A DNA stretch of 64,000 bases from Lysobacteraceae bacterium (GTDB lineage Bacteria > Pseudomonadota > Gammaproteobacteria > Xanthomonadales > Xanthomonadaceae), in the NCBI GenBank assembly GCA_004297225.1, contig SCUI01000009.1, positions 1-64,000 of the forward strand. Direction: 5' to 3'. The position numbers were made by a program, and so were the translations under genes. A model generated the notes under the pieces. It made no database searches. It was not told the origin of the DNA and was given only the letters and a program-made list of their open reading frames with translations. Positions 1 through 10,000 of this stretch are shown piece by piece; within the stretch, counting starts at the first letter, position 1, and the number at the start of each line of letters is the position of its first letter.

Positions 1-1
1 G

Positions 2-967
2 GTCGAGGCGCTGGCGCCGCTGCGCGAGGCATCGCCGGGCATGGACGCCAGCCACGCCCGCGCCGTCGACGCCGTCGCCCGCCTCGCCAACTGGCGCGAC
101 GCGGACGCTGGCGGGGACGTGTTGTGGTACGAGCTGACCGCGCGCGGGTTCCGACTGCAGCGCACGCCGCTCGACGTGTCGGCGCCGCTGCGCCAGCACC
201 GCGAGCAGTCGCGCGCGGCCTGGGTGTTCACTTCGGCGACGCTTTCGGTGGCCGGCGAATTCAGCCATTACGCCGCTCGCCTGGGCCTGGACGCGCCGCG
301 CACGCTGCTGGAACCCAGTCCGTTCGACTGGGACCGCCAGGCCCTGTGCTACCTGCCGCCGGGATTGCCGCAACCGATGTCGCGCGACTACACCGCCAGC
401 CTGCTCGATGCGCTGTGGCCGGTGCTGGAAGCCTCGGGTGGTCGCGCGTTCGTGCTGTTCGCCTCGCATCGCGCGCTGCGCGAAGCAGCGCAGGCCTTGC
501 GCGGAGCGCCATGGACGCTGTTCGTGCAGGGCGAGGCGCCGCGCGCGCAATTGCTGCAGCAGTTCCGGGACTCCGGCGATGGCGTGCTGCTGGGCACCGC
601 CAGCTTCCGCGAAGGCGTCGACGTCCCCGGCGACGCGCTGACCGTGGTGGCGATCGACAAGTTGCCGTTCGCCGCGCCCGACGACCCTGTGTTCGAGGCG
701 CGGTTGCAGGCGGTGCGCCGCGCCGGCGGGCATCCTTTCCGCGACGAGCAGTTGCCGCAGGCGGTGATCGCGCTCAAGCAGGGGGTCGGCAGGCTCATCC
801 GCACCGAAAGCGACCGCGGCGTGCTGGTGCTCTGCGACCCTCGGCTCACCGGCAAGTCCTACGGCCGTACCTTCCTGGATTCGCTGCCACCGTTCCCGTT
901 GACCGCGGAACTCGACGAGGTCACCGCTTTCCTGGCGAACCAGCCGCGCGTTGCTGCGCCAGCGTGA
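2..967 (+). CDS. ATP-dependent DNA helicase, DinG/YoaA family (3' part)
   Basis: This is the C-terminal half of an XPD/Rad3-like superfamily 2 helicase; the reading frame is open to the left edge, so the start and the Walker A/FeS region lie outside the window. Visible motifs are a SAT-type FTSATL near 228-245, a GTASFREGVDVPG block near 595-630 (RecA domain 2) and the QGVGRLIRTESDRG arginine-finger motif VI near 779-818. The family unwinds 5'-overhang or R-loop DNA during repair and replication restart. DinG and YoaA subfamilies cannot be separated without the N-terminus, so no symbol is given. The tail overlaps convergently by 47 bases with tsaB. Confidence 0.85.
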   Translation, partial: VEALAPLREASPGMDASHARAVDAVARLANWRDADAGGDVLWYELTARGFRLQRTPLDVSAPLRQHREQSRAAWVFTSATLSVAGEFSHYAARLGLDAPRTLLEPSPFDWDRQALCYLPPGLPQPMSRDYTASLLDALWPVLEASGGRAFVLFASHRALREAAQALRGAPWTLFVQGEAPRAQLLQQFRDSGDGVLLGTASFREGVDVPGDALTVVAIDKLPFAAPDDPVFEARLQAVRRAGGHPFRDEQLPQAVIALKQGVGRLIRTESDRGVLVLCDPRLTGKSYGRTFLDSLPPFPLTAELDEVTAFLANQPRVAAPA

Positions 968-1619
968 GCGCCACCTGGTTGCGGAGGTAGGCAGGTTCCA
1001 CGCGCTCGGGCGCGATGCCTTCCCCGCGCGCCAGCATCGGCGCCGCCAGTCGCGCCACGTCGGCGGCGCGGGGCAGGGCGCCGGCGTCGAGCGCGGCAAT
1101 GCGATCTCCCAGGCGCGCCCGCAAAGCGCCGTCCACCGCGTCGAAGCCGGTTCCCACGGCGTGCCAGCCATCGCCTCCGGGCAGTTCGACCGCATCGGGT
1201 GCGCCGACCGATTCGTCCTGCATGGGGGACAACGAATCGCCCTCGCGCGCGAAGGCGCCCAGGTAGATCTCGCCCATGCGTGCATCGATCGCCGCCAGCA
1301 CGCGCGCGCCGCCCGCTTGCGCGGCGAGCGCCGCCAGGGTCGAAACCGGGACCACCGGCCGATCCAGCGCCAAGGCGATGCCCTGCGCCAGCGCCACGCC
1401 CAGGCGCACGCCGGTGAAGGCACCCGGCCCGCGGCCGACCGCCACCGCGTCGAGCTGCGCGCGGGCGATGCCGGCTTCGGCAAGCAAGGCCTCCGCCCAG
1501 GGCAGCGCCAGTTCCGCATGCCGCCGCGGCACGACCTCGAAACGCTCCAGCACTTCGCCATCCAGCCACAGGGCGACCGAACAGGCTTCGGTCGAGGTCT
1601 CGAATGCAAGCAGTTTCAT
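921..1619 (-). CDS. tsaB: tRNA threonylcarbamoyladenosine biosynthesis protein TsaB
   Basis: This 232-residue protein is the TsaD partner needed for the t6A37 modification of ANN-decoding tRNAs. It opens with MKLLAFETSTEACSVAL, the ASKHA-type first strand, and carries the family block GRGPGAFTGVRLG near residue 70; length matches the family (about 230). The ATG at 1619 follows the tonB-like gene by 14 bases, so it is probably the last gene of the gshB-tonB-tsaB operon. TsaB is a pseudo-ATPase of the Kae1 fold and is normally essential. The 3' end runs 47 bases into the opposing helicase gene. Confidence 0.93.
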   Translation of the reverse strand: MKLLAFETSTEACSVALWLDGEVLERFEVVPRRHAELALPWAEALLAEAGIARAQLDAVAVGRGPGAFTGVRLGVALAQGIALALDRPVVPVSTLAALAAQAGGARVLAAIDARMGEIYLGAFAREGDSLSPMQDESVGAPDAVELPGGDGWHAVGTGFDAVDGALRARLGDRIAALDAGALPRAADVARLAAPMLARGEGIAPERVEPAYLRNQVALTLAQQRAAGSPGKR

Positions 1620-1633
1620 GGCCCGTCCAACGG

Positions 1634-2506
1634 TCAGCGATCCACCAGGGTGCCGCCGGGCATGAACTGCCAGGTGCGCACGACATTGAGGATGTCGGGA
1701 TCCTCCTGGGTCGGCGGCAGCGGCGGATACGGTTCGGCCAGGCGCGCAATCCGCAGCGCCGCCTCGTCGAGCAGCGGCACCTCGCTGGAGCGGATGATGC
1801 GGGCGCTCTCGATGCTGCCGTCGCGGCGGATGCCGACGTTGATCACCACGGTGCCGGCGATCCGGCGGCGCCGCGCCTCGTCCGGGTAATTGAGGTTGCC
1901 CACGCGTTCCACCCGGTCGACCCAGGCGCGCAGGTAGGCGGCCCAGGCGTACTCGCGGGTGCTGGCGGAGACGAACTTGCGCGTCGGCCGCCTGGCGTAC
2001 AGCTTCTGGTTCAGGCTGATCTCCGCCGCCAGCCGGGCCATGGCCAGGTCGCGCTGGACCTGCAGCTCGCCCGGCGGCAGCGGCCGCGCCTCTGCCTGCT
2101 CGAGCTTGCGCGGCGTCGGTGTCGCCTCTTTTCCACCGCGGCTGGTCACCACCCGCGCCTGCTGGCGGGGGCGCGCCGCCGGTGCCTGGGCCCGCAACTC
2201 GCGTGGGGCGACGCCTGCCTCGGGCTTGGGCAGGTCCCCGGCCTGGATGTCGCTCGGGCGCACCGCGCGGTCGTGTTCGCCGCCGCCCTGGTGGCTGGCC
2301 TGGGCCAGGAAATCCGCCTGCTTCGGGGTCAGCGCGCTGCGCGCCTGGGTCAGGATGACATCGAGGGTCGGCACCACCGGCGCCGCCGATTCCAGCGCGA
2401 AGCCGACGCCCAGGATCACCAGCCCGTGGACCAGCAGCGACAACACCATGGTCGCGCCGAGGCGCTCGCGCGCCCCCACCCCGGGCCTTGCCACCACCGC
2501 GTTCAC
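1634..2506 (-). CDS. TonB-family energy transducer (periplasmic C-terminal domain)
   Basis: This 290-residue protein has a short cytoplasmic start, one N-terminal membrane segment (about residues 20-38), a long polar, Arg/Gln/Pro-containing periplasmic linker and a C-terminal TonB domain ending in a RTWQF motif. The domain has the usual YPDEARRRRIAGTVVINVGI and LDEAALRIARLAEPYPPLP blocks. Such proteins couple the ExbBD proton-driven motor to outer-membrane receptors, but no exbB/exbD is nearby. The start chosen is GTG at 2506, which forms a GTGA overlap with the gshB stop and so is probably translationally coupled. Similar TonB-like proteins sit beside gshB in relatives; whether this one energises transport or has an envelope role is unknown. 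Confidence 0.85.
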   Translation of the reverse strand: MNAVVARPGVGARERLGATMVLSLLVHGLVILGVGFALESAAPVVPTLDVILTQARSALTPKQADFLAQASHQGGGEHDRAVRPSDIQAGDLPKPEAGVAPRELRAQAPAARPRQQARVVTSRGGKEATPTPRKLEQAEARPLPPGELQVQRDLAMARLAAEISLNQKLYARRPTRKFVSASTREYAWAAYLRAWVDRVERVGNLNYPDEARRRRIAGTVVINVGIRRDGSIESARIIRSSEVPLLDEAALRIARLAEPYPPLPPTQEDPDILNVVRTWQFMPGGTLVDR

Positions 2507-3456
2507 CCGGTCGAGCCCCGCCTTTCGATCGCGTCGAACAGCAGGCCGGCAATGTTCAGCCCGAACTGGGCGTCGAGCTCGCGGATGCAGGTGGGGCTGG
2601 TCACATTCACTTCCGTCAGCCAGTCGCCGATCACGTCCAGGCCGACGAACAGCATCCCCCGGCGCTTCATTTCCGGGCCGACGCGGCTGGCGATCCAGCG
2701 GTCGCGCTCGGTCAGCGGGCGGCCCTCGCCGCGGCCGCCGGCGGCCAGGTTGCCGCGGAACTCGTCGCCCTGGGGAATCCGCGCCAGGCAGTAATCCACC
2801 GGCACGCCGTCCACCAGCAGGATGCGCTTGTCGCCGTGGGCGATTTCGGGCAGCCAGCGCTGGGCCATGGCCAGGTGGCGGCCGCCGCCGACCAGGGTCT
2901 CCAGGATCACGTTCAGGTTGGGATCGCCCGCGACCGCGCGGAAGATCGAGCGCCCGCCCATGCCGTCCAGCGGCTTGAGCACCGCCTCGCCGTGCTCGCC
3001 GACGAAGGCCTTCAGCGCCGCGGCGTCGCGGCTCACCAGGGTCGGCGGGCAGCATTCGGGGAACAGCAGCGCGGCGAGCTTCTCGTTGTAGTCGCGCAGG
3101 CCCTGCGGATCGTTCACCACCATCGCGCCCGCGGCCTGGGCGATGCCCAGCACCTGGGTGTCGTGGATGTATTCGCCGTCGACCGGCGGATCCGTCCGCA
3201 CCAGCACCACGTCGCCGCCGCCGAGCGCACGATGTGACGGGCGTCCCAGTTCGAACCAGCCGGCGGGATCGTCGCGCACCGACAGGGGCGCGAGGTCGGC
3301 CATCGCGACGCCGTCGCGCAGCGACAGCCCGCCCGGGCGGACGTAGTGCAGCCGGTGGCCGCGCCGCTGGGCCTCCAGCAACATGGCGAAGGTGGAATCC
3401 TTGGCGATCTTGATGGATCCGATGGGATCCATCACGACGACGATGTCGAGCGCCAT
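2503..3456 (-). CDS. gshB: Glutathione synthetase
   Basis: This 317-residue ATP-grasp ligase joins gamma-glutamylcysteine and glycine to make glutathione in the cytosol. It begins MALDIVVVMDPIGSI, typical of GshB, has VLKPLDGMGGRSIFR for ATP binding and ends with the metal/substrate loop INVTSPTCIRELD-like segment (here VNVTSPTCIRELD). Length equals that of the E. coli enzyme. The ATG at 3456 is the first that gives the conserved N-terminus. It leads the leftward gshB-tonB-tsaB operon and is divergent from pilG, sharing a 127-base intergenic region. gshA is not in the window. Confidence 0.97.
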   Translation of the reverse strand: MALDIVVVMDPIGSIKIAKDSTFAMLLEAQRRGHRLHYVRPGGLSLRDGVAMADLAPLSVRDDPAGWFELGRPSHRALGGGDVVLVRTDPPVDGEYIHDTQVLGIAQAAGAMVVNDPQGLRDYNEKLAALLFPECCPPTLVSRDAAALKAFVGEHGEAVLKPLDGMGGRSIFRAVAGDPNLNVILETLVGGGRHLAMAQRWLPEIAHGDKRILLVDGVPVDYCLARIPQGDEFRGNLAAGGRGEGRPLTERDRWIASRVGPEMKRRGMLFVGLDVIGDWLTEVNVTSPTCIRELDAQFGLNIAGLLFDAIERRGSTG

Positions 3457-3502
3457 GCGCCGGGCCTGCAACGGGTCTTGGGCGCATGGTAGCAACGAAA
3501 AC

Positions 3503-3531
3503 TTGACACGTCCGCCGGAGGCTGGGATATA
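3503..3531 (+). promoter_or_regulatory. Probable sigma-70 promoter of the pil-chp operon
   Basis: A perfect -35 hexamer TTGACA (3503-3508) is followed after 17 bases by GATATA (3526-3531), in the gshB/pilG intergenic region. It points rightward and lies about 50 bases before the pilG start codon. The -10 is only a partial match (TATAGG with 19-base spacing is the alternative). Confidence 0.55.
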
Positions 3532-3583
3532 GGTGTTTCGCAGCGATGCCGGTACGCAGGAGCATCGCGCCAGGGGAGTATCA

Positions 3584-3985
3584 ATGACGCCAGACGACAG
3601 CCGCGCCGGAAGCCTCGATGGCCTCCGAGTGATGGTCATCGACGATTCGAAGACCATCCGGCGCACCGCCGAGACCCTGCTCAAGCGCGAAGGCGCGGAC
3701 GTGGTCACTGCGACCGACGGGTTCGAGGCGCTGGCGAAGATCGCCGACCAGCAGCCGCAGATCATCTTCGTCGACATCATGATGCCGCGCCTGGACGGGT
3801 ACCAGACCTGTGCGCTGATCAAGAACAACCAGTTGTTCAAGTCGACGCCGGTGATCATGCTGTCTTCCAAGGACGGCCTGTTCGACAAGGCGCGCGGCCG
3901 GATCGTGGGGTCGGAGCAGTACGTCACCAAGCCATTCACGCGCGAGGAACTCCTCGACGCCATCCGCAAGCACGTCAACGCCTGA
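3584..3985 (+). CDS. pilG: Twitching motility response regulator PilG
   Basis: This 133-residue protein is a single CheY-like receiver domain with no output domain. Acidic pocket residues (VIDDSK), phospho-acceptor Asp64 in FVDIMMPRLDGYQT, and the Lys of YVTKPFTREE are all present. In Pseudomonas and Xanthomonas PilG is phosphorylated by ChpA/PilL and promotes pilus extension and polarity. An upstream in-frame ATG at 3533 exists, but the ATG at 3584 has a strong ribosome site (AGGGGAG at 3572-3578) and gives the family length, so it is preferred. It is the first gene of the pilGHIJ-chpA operon. Confidence 0.95.
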   Translation: MTPDDSRAGSLDGLRVMVIDDSKTIRRTAETLLKREGADVVTATDGFEALAKIADQQPQIIFVDIMMPRLDGYQTCALIKNNQLFKSTPVIMLSSKDGLFDKARGRIVGSEQYVTKPFTREELLDAIRKHVNA

Positions 3986-4004
3986 CCGGGGGGCAGGCAA
4001 GCAC

Positions 4005-4370
4005 ATGGCACGAATCCTGCTGATCGAGGACTCGCCGACGGACACGGCGGTGCTGACCCAGTTGCTGGAGCGCAACGGCCACCAGGTGCTGACTTCGGGC
4101 AGCGCCGAGGACGGCATCGAGCTGTGCAAGCGCGAGATGCCCGACCTGGTGCTGATGGACGTGATCCTGCCCGGCATGAACGGCTTCCAGGCCACGCGCG
4201 CGCTGTCCCGCGACGCCGCCACAGGCAAGATCCCGGTGGTGATCGTCAGCACCAAGAACATGGAGGCCGACCGCGCCTGGGGCCTGCGCCAGGGCGCGAA
4301 GGACTACATCGTCAAGCCGCCGCGCGAGGATGCGCTGGTGGCCCGCATCAACGAGCTGGTGGGCGGCTGA
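4005..4370 (+). CDS. pilH: Twitching motility response regulator PilH
   Basis: This 121-residue single-domain receiver resembles CheY, with acidic residues in LIEDSPTD, phospho-acceptor Asp52 in LVLMDVILPGMNG and Lys104 in YIVKPPRED. In the Pil-Chp system PilH opposes PilG, acting as a phosphate sink or promoting retraction. It follows pilG by 19 bases, with a GGGGGGCAGG-like ribosome site, and precedes pilI by one base. Residue conservation and position make the assignment secure; its opposite role to PilG is known from Pseudomonas, not shown by the sequence. Confidence 0.95.
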   Translation: MARILLIEDSPTDTAVLTQLLERNGHQVLTSGSAEDGIELCKREMPDLVLMDVILPGMNGFQATRALSRDAATGKIPVVIVSTKNMEADRAWGLRQGAKDYIVKPPREDALVARINELVGG

Positions 4371-4371
4371 A

Positions 4372-4923
4372 GTGAACGTCACCGGCCCGTTCGAGGTCCT
4401 CGCCGACTACGAGCGGCGCAGCCTCGCGCACGTCGCCGGCCTGCCCGAGCAGCTGGACGCGCCGGGACTGTGGCGCGGCGTCGGCTTCCGCGTCGGCCAC
4501 AGCCGGCTGGCGGCGGGCTTCGACGAAGTGGTCGAGATCCTGCCGATGCCGCAGGTCACGCCGGTGCCTGGCGCGCAGCCCTGGATGCTCGGCGTCGCCA
4601 ACGTCCGCGGCAACCTGCTGCCGATCGTCGACCTCAAGCAGTTCCTGGAGGGCGAGCGCACCGTGCTGCACGAGGGCCAGCGCGTGCTGATCGTGCGCCA
4701 GCCCGGCGGCGACGTCGCCGTCACCATCGACGAACTGTTCGGCCAGCGCAGCTTCAACGACGAGCAGCAGCTGCCCGCCGAAGACCGGGAAGGGCTGGAG
4801 TTCGGCACCGGCCGCTACGTGCATTTCGTCGACCGCATCTACCGCCTGGGCGAGGACGACTGGGGCGTTTTCAGCCTGCAGAAGCTCGCCCGGACCCCCG
4901 AGTTCAGACAAGCCGCGGCCTGA
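4372..4923 (+). CDS. pilI: CheW-like coupling protein PilI
   Basis: This 183-residue CheW-domain protein links the receptor PilJ to the kinase ChpA. The GTG at 4372, one base after the pilH stop, is preferred because residues before it (from an ATG inside pilH) are not CheW-like. Conserved pieces include [22 protein letters not shown] and a [12 protein letters not shown] segment typical of PilI. It sits between pilH and pilJ as in other Pil-Chp clusters. No catalytic function is expected; it is a scaffold at the cell pole. Confidence 0.93.
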   Translation: MNVTGPFEVLADYERRSLAHVAGLPEQLDAPGLWRGVGFRVGHSRLAAGFDEVVEILPMPQVTPVPGAQPWMLGVANVRGNLLPIVDLKQFLEGERTVLHEGQRVLIVRQPGGDVAVTIDELFGQRSFNDEQQLPAEDREGLEFGTGRYVHFVDRIYRLGEDDWGVFSLQKLARTPEFRQAAA

Positions 4924-4957
4924 TGCCGCGCATGCAACCGAAGATCGAGGTTCAACC

Positions 4958-6973
4958 ATGAGCACCGTGATGGACACCAGCGGCAAGGGCCGCAACCTCG
5001 GCACCAACTTCTGGCTGGTGCTGTTGTTCCTGTCGCTGATCGTCTTCGCGGCGAACACCGGCTACTCGATCTACAAGGCGAGGCTGCTCAGCGGCGCGAG
5101 TTCCGCGGCGTCGAACCTGCAGGTGAACTCGCAGCGCCTGGCCAACCAGGGCCGGGAGGCGGTCGGCGGCAACGCCGATTCGTTCGCGGCGTTCAAGACC
5201 ACCCGCCAGCAGATCAACAGCGACATCGGCGCGCTGAACACCAATTACGGCCAGGCGCCCGGCGTCAGCGGCCCGATCAACACCGTCACCGAGACCTGGT
5301 TGCCGCTGGACAAGAGCGCGCAGCAGCTGGTCGAGTCCGAGCGCGCCGTGCTGGGCCTTGCGGGCAACGCCAACAGCTTCGTGCAGCGCGTTCCCGCGCT
5401 GCAGGCGCAGATGGACGAGGTGGTGCGCGCGATGCTGGCCAGCGGCTCGCCGTCCTCGCAGGTCTACCTGGCGGTGCGCGAAGGCATCCTGGCGGCGACC
5501 ATGGCGCGCCGCATCGCCGAGATCCAGGCGGGCGGCCCGACCGCGCAGCTGGCCGGCGACGCGCTGGCGCGCGACGCGGGCGTGTTCACCCAGGTGCTGC
5601 AGGGCTTCCGCGAAGGCGGCAGCGGCGAGGCGCAGAAGGTCACCGCGCCGGCGGCGGTCGCGGCGCTGAACTCGGCCAACGAGCAGTGGACCGCGATGCG
5701 CACCGACCTCGACGCGATCCTCGGCACCGCGCAGAACCTGTTCAGCGCGCAGGCCGCGGCGGACGCCCTGGCCGGCGGTTCGGACAAGCTGCTGGCGGAC
5801 AGCGAAGGCCTGTTCAGCGCGCTGACCGCCTTCGGCTCGATCAAGGACACCAGCATCGTCGGCGGCGTCTGGCCCTCGATCATCTCCGGCGGCCTGATGC
5901 TGCTGTCCATCGTCGGCTTGCTGGTGTCGCTGTCGCGCGCCCAGCGCAAGCGCTACGAAACCACGATGGAACTGAACAACCGCAACCAGGAGGCGATCAT
6001 GCGCCTGCTGGACGAGATGGGCTCGCTGGCCGAGGGCGACCTGACGGTGAAGGCGACGGTCACCGAGGACATGACCGGCGCGATCGCCGACTCGATCAAC
6101 TTCGCGGTCGAGCAGCTGCGCAGCCTGGTGCAGACGATCACCGACACCTCGGTGCAGGTGGCGTCCAGCGCGCAGGAGACGCAGGCCACCGCCATGCACC
6201 TGGCCGAGGCCGCCGAGCACCAGGCCCACGAAATCAACTCCGCCTCGGACCGGATCACCGAAATCGCGGCCAGCATCGACCAGGTGTCGCGCAACTCCGC
6301 GGAGTCCGCGGAAGTGGCGCAGCGCTCGGTGCAGATCGCGACCAACGGCGCCGGCGTCGTGCGCCAGACGATCCAGGGCATGGACAACATCCGCGACCAG
6401 ATCCAGGAGACCTCGAAGCGAATCAAGCGGCTCGGCGAGTCCTCGCAGGAAATCGGCTCGATCGTCGAACTGATCAACGACATTTCCGAACAGACCAACA
6501 TCCTGGCGCTCAACGCGGCCATCCAGGCGGCCTCGGCCGGCGAGGCGGGCCGCGGGTTCGCGGTGGTGGCGGACGAAGTGCAGCGACTCGCCGAGCGCTC
6601 GTCGAACGCGACCAAGCGAATCGAATCGCTGGTGCAGACGATTCAGGCCGATACCAACGAGGCGGTCAGCTCGATGGAGCAGACGACCGCGGAAGTGGTC
6701 GCCGGTGCGCGACTTGCCGAGGACGCGGGTACCGCGCTGGGCGAGATCGAAAACGTGTCGACCAACCTCGCCGACCTGATTCAAGGCATTTCCAGCGCGG
6801 CGCAGCAGCAGTCCTCGGCGGCGTCGAACATCACCCAGGCGATGAACACGATCCAGTCGATTACCGCGCAGACCTCGCAGGGTGCGAGCCAGACGGCGCA
6901 ATCGATCGGAAACCTCGCCCAGCTCGCCGCCGACCTGCGCCGCTCGGTCGCCGACTTCAAGCTGCCGGCCTGA
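4958..6973 (+). CDS. pilJ: Type IV pilus methyl-accepting receptor PilJ
   Basis: This 671-residue transmembrane chemoreceptor has a first membrane helix at about residues 18-38, a helical periplasmic PilJ-type sensor region with repeated Gln/Ala-rich helices to about residue 300, a second helix near 303-327, a HAMP linker, and a long coiled-coil signalling domain. The signalling hairpin tip ([21 protein letters not shown]) lies near residue 510. It presumably relays surface or pilus-retraction signals to ChpA through PilI and ChpC. A GAGG ribosome site precedes the ATG. No CheR/PilK methyltransferase gene follows it, unlike Pseudomonas. Confidence 0.95.
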   Translation: MSTVMDTSGKGRNLGTNFWLVLLFLSLIVFAANTGYSIYKARLLSGASSAASNLQVNSQRLANQGREAVGGNADSFAAFKTTRQQINSDIGALNTNYGQAPGVSGPINTVTETWLPLDKSAQQLVESERAVLGLAGNANSFVQRVPALQAQMDEVVRAMLASGSPSSQVYLAVREGILAATMARRIAEIQAGGPTAQLAGDALARDAGVFTQVLQGFREGGSGEAQKVTAPAAVAALNSANEQWTAMRTDLDAILGTAQNLFSAQAAADALAGGSDKLLADSEGLFSALTAFGSIKDTSIVGGVWPSIISGGLMLLSIVGLLVSLSRAQRKRYETTMELNNRNQEAIMRLLDEMGSLAEGDLTVKATVTEDMTGAIADSINFAVEQLRSLVQTITDTSVQVASSAQETQATAMHLAEAAEHQAHEINSASDRITEIAASIDQVSRNSAESAEVAQRSVQIATNGAGVVRQTIQGMDNIRDQIQETSKRIKRLGESSQEIGSIVELINDISEQTNILALNAAIQAASAGEAGRGFAVVADEVQRLAERSSNATKRIESLVQTIQADTNEAVSSMEQTTAEVVAGARLAEDAGTALGEIENVSTNLADLIQGISSAAQQQSSAASNITQAMNTIQSITAQTSQGASQTAQSIGNLAQLAADLRRSVADFKLPA

Positions 6974-7007
6974 CCGCAGCGCCGACGCCGTACGGATTGC
7001 CCTGCTG

Positions 7008-10000
7008 ATGACCACCGCGCTGCGCGACGCAATCGACTACACCACGCTCGGGTGGATCAAGCCCGAGCTGGACGAGACCCTGCGCCAGGCGCGGATCGAG
7101 ATCGAGGCGTTTGCCGAGGATCCGGCCGACGCCGCGCGCATGGCCGAGTGCGCGCACCTGTTGCACCAGGTGCAGGGCACCCTGCGCATGGTCGAGTTGT
7201 ATGCGCCGGCGCGCGTGTCCGAGGAAATGGAGCAGCTCGCACGCGGCCTGCAACGCGGCCAGGTGGAGGCCCGCGACGAAGCGTGCGCCACGTTGATGCG
7301 CGGCGTGGTGCTGCTGCCCGATTACCTGGAGCGCCTGCAGGGCGGCCACAAGGACATCCCGGTGGTGCTGCTGCCGCTGCTCAACGAATTGCGCGCGTTG
7401 CGCGACGAGCCGGCGCTGGACGAGGCGGTGCTGTTCTCGCCGGAGCTGCAGCGGCCGCTGCCCGACGCCCTCGGGGCGGGCCTGGCACGCACCGGGGCCG
7501 GGGAGGTGGCGCCGATGCTGGCGCAACTCGACGATGCCCTGGCGGCATGGCCGTCGCAGATGGCGGCGATCGCCGGCGCCTGTGAAGCCCTGCTTGCGCA
7601 TGCCGGCCGGGACGAAGCGGTGCGGCGCATGCTGTTCGCCGGCGCGGCCGTCGGTGAAGCGTTGCGCGATGGCGCGCTTCCGGCCGACGACGCGTTGCGC
7701 GGCGCCTACTCCGGGCTGGCCGCGGAGGCGCGACGGCTGGCCGGCCACGGCACGGGTGCGGGCCAGCGCGCCGATGCCGTGCTCGAGCCGACCCGGCAAC
7801 TGCTTTATGCCGCGGCGCGGACCACCAGCGACCATGCCTCGCTGCAGCGTCTCCGCGACACCTTCGACCTCGACCTCGAAGCCAGCGCGTCCGACCTGGC
7901 GCACGCGCAAGGCAGCCTGGCCGGCCACAACCGCGCATTGCTCGACACCGTGTCCGGGGCGATCAAGGAAGACCTGCTGCGGGTCAAGGATGCGCTCGAC
8001 CTGCACCTGCGCGGAGGCCGCGGCAACGTTGCCGAACTCGAGCCGCAGTCGACCGCGATGGCGACCATCGCCGACACGCTCGGCATGCTCGGGCTGGACG
8101 GCGCGCGGCGCCTGGTGCAGCAGCAACGCGAAGCGCTGCAGGAAATCCTCGCCGGCCAACGCGCGGGCGACGAGGGCGCATTGCTCGACATCGCCGCCGC
8201 GCTGCTGTACGTGGATGCCTCGCTCGACGAGCAGGTCGCGCGCCTTGGCGCCGCCGACATCGGCGACGACATGCTCGCCAGCGAATCGCGCAAGGTCACC
8301 GAAGTGCTCGCGCGCGAGGCGATCGCCAATTTCGCGGACGCCCGCCAGGCCTTCGTCGCCTTCGTGGAGACCGGCTGGGAGCACGGCGAGCTGGTGGAAG
8401 TGCCACGCCTGCTGGCCGAGGTCGCCGGCGCGCTGCAGATGCTGGACCTGCCGCAACCGGCCCAGTACCTGGCCGGCGTGCGTGCCTACACCGAGCGCGA
8501 ACTGCTCGGGCACCAGCGCGTGCCCAGCGGCCGCCAGCTCGACACGCTGGCCGACGCGCTCGCCAGCCTCGAGTACTACCTCGAGGCGCTGCGCGAGCAT
8601 CGCGGCCAGCGCAACGACATCCTCGACATCGCGCGCAACAGCCTCGAGGCGCTCGGTTACTGGCCGGTGCCCGCCGCGCCGGAACCCGTGCCGCAGGCGC
8701 AGCCGCCGGAAGCGACGTCCGAACCGCTCGCGGCGGCGGAAGCCGCTGCGCCGCAGGAACCGTCCGCCCCGGCCGCTCCGTCCGCAGCTGAAACTTTCGT
8801 CGAACCCGCGCCGGTCGCGCCCGCCGCCGTGCAGCCGGTCGCACCACAGGTCCCCGAGGCGCCCCCTGCGCCGCCCGCGCCGCCCGCGCCGCCCGCGCCG
8901 CCGGTCCACGTGCCGGCGCCGGTGGGCGCCGGCCAGGCTGGCGGCTTCGAAATCACCGGCGACGAGATCGACGACGAGATCCGCGAGATCTTCCTGGAGG
9001 AATTCGAGGAGGAGATCGCCAACCTGCGCGGCATGCTGCCCGAGTGGCAGGCGGCGCCAGAGGACCTGGAGCGGCTGCGGCCGATCCGCCGCGTGTTCCA
9101 CACCCTCAAGGGCAGCGGTCGCCTGGTCGGCGCGCGCACCCTGGGTGAGTTCGCGTGGAAGGTCGAGAACATGCTCAACCGCGTGCTCGACAGTTCGCGC
9201 CCGGCGAGCCCCGCGGTCCTCGCTGTGGTCGACCACGCCTACCAGGCGTTGCCGGAGCTGCTCGGCGCGCTGCGCGGCGATGGCGCCATCAGCGCAGACC
9301 TGGATGGCTTGCAGGCGCTCGCCGATCGCGTCGCCGGCGGCGAGGAAGCGTTCTACCAGCCGGCAGCGGCCGGGCCGGCCGTGACGGAAACCGAAGCGAT
9401 CGGCGAAGGCATCGAGATCGAAGCCCCTGTCGTCGAAGCGACATCGGAGCCGACGGAAATCGAGGCCCCGGGCGTGCCCGCCAGCGTCGACGAAGTGCTG
9501 CTGGAAATCCTCGATGCCGAGGTCGGCGGCCACCTGGCCACGGTCGAGAAATGGCTGGCCACCGCCCGTGGCGGCGACGCCCATGCCGACGACGGCCTGG
9601 TGCGCGCGATCCACACGATGAATGGCGCCTTCGCGATGACCGAAGTGCCGGCGATCACCGAAGCGATCGGCCCGGCCGAGGCCTACGTCAAGCGCCTGAT
9701 GGCGGCCGGCGCGGCCGCGGACGCGGATGGAATCGACGCGTTGTCGGCGCTGGCGGCGGCCGTGCGCGAGACGGTTGCGGCGCTGCACGCGGAATCGCCG
9801 CGCGTGCTGCTGCGGCATGCGCTTGCAGGACGACTGGCCGCGCTGCGCGACAGCCTGCCCGAGGTCGCGCACCCGGAACCGGCGGTCGAGTTCGGCATGG
9901 AAGAACCCGAAGCCGCGACCGCGACTGGGTCCGAGTCCACGATCGAATTCGCCGAAGCCGACGACGAGGGCATGGACGAGCTGGCGCGTGAGCTGGCGTC

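Noticed and set aside
3533-3583. Upstream start codon for pilG adding 17 residues
   Set aside because: The extra residues are not receiver-like, the promoter -10 region lies at its edge, and the downstream ATG has the strong ribosome site.
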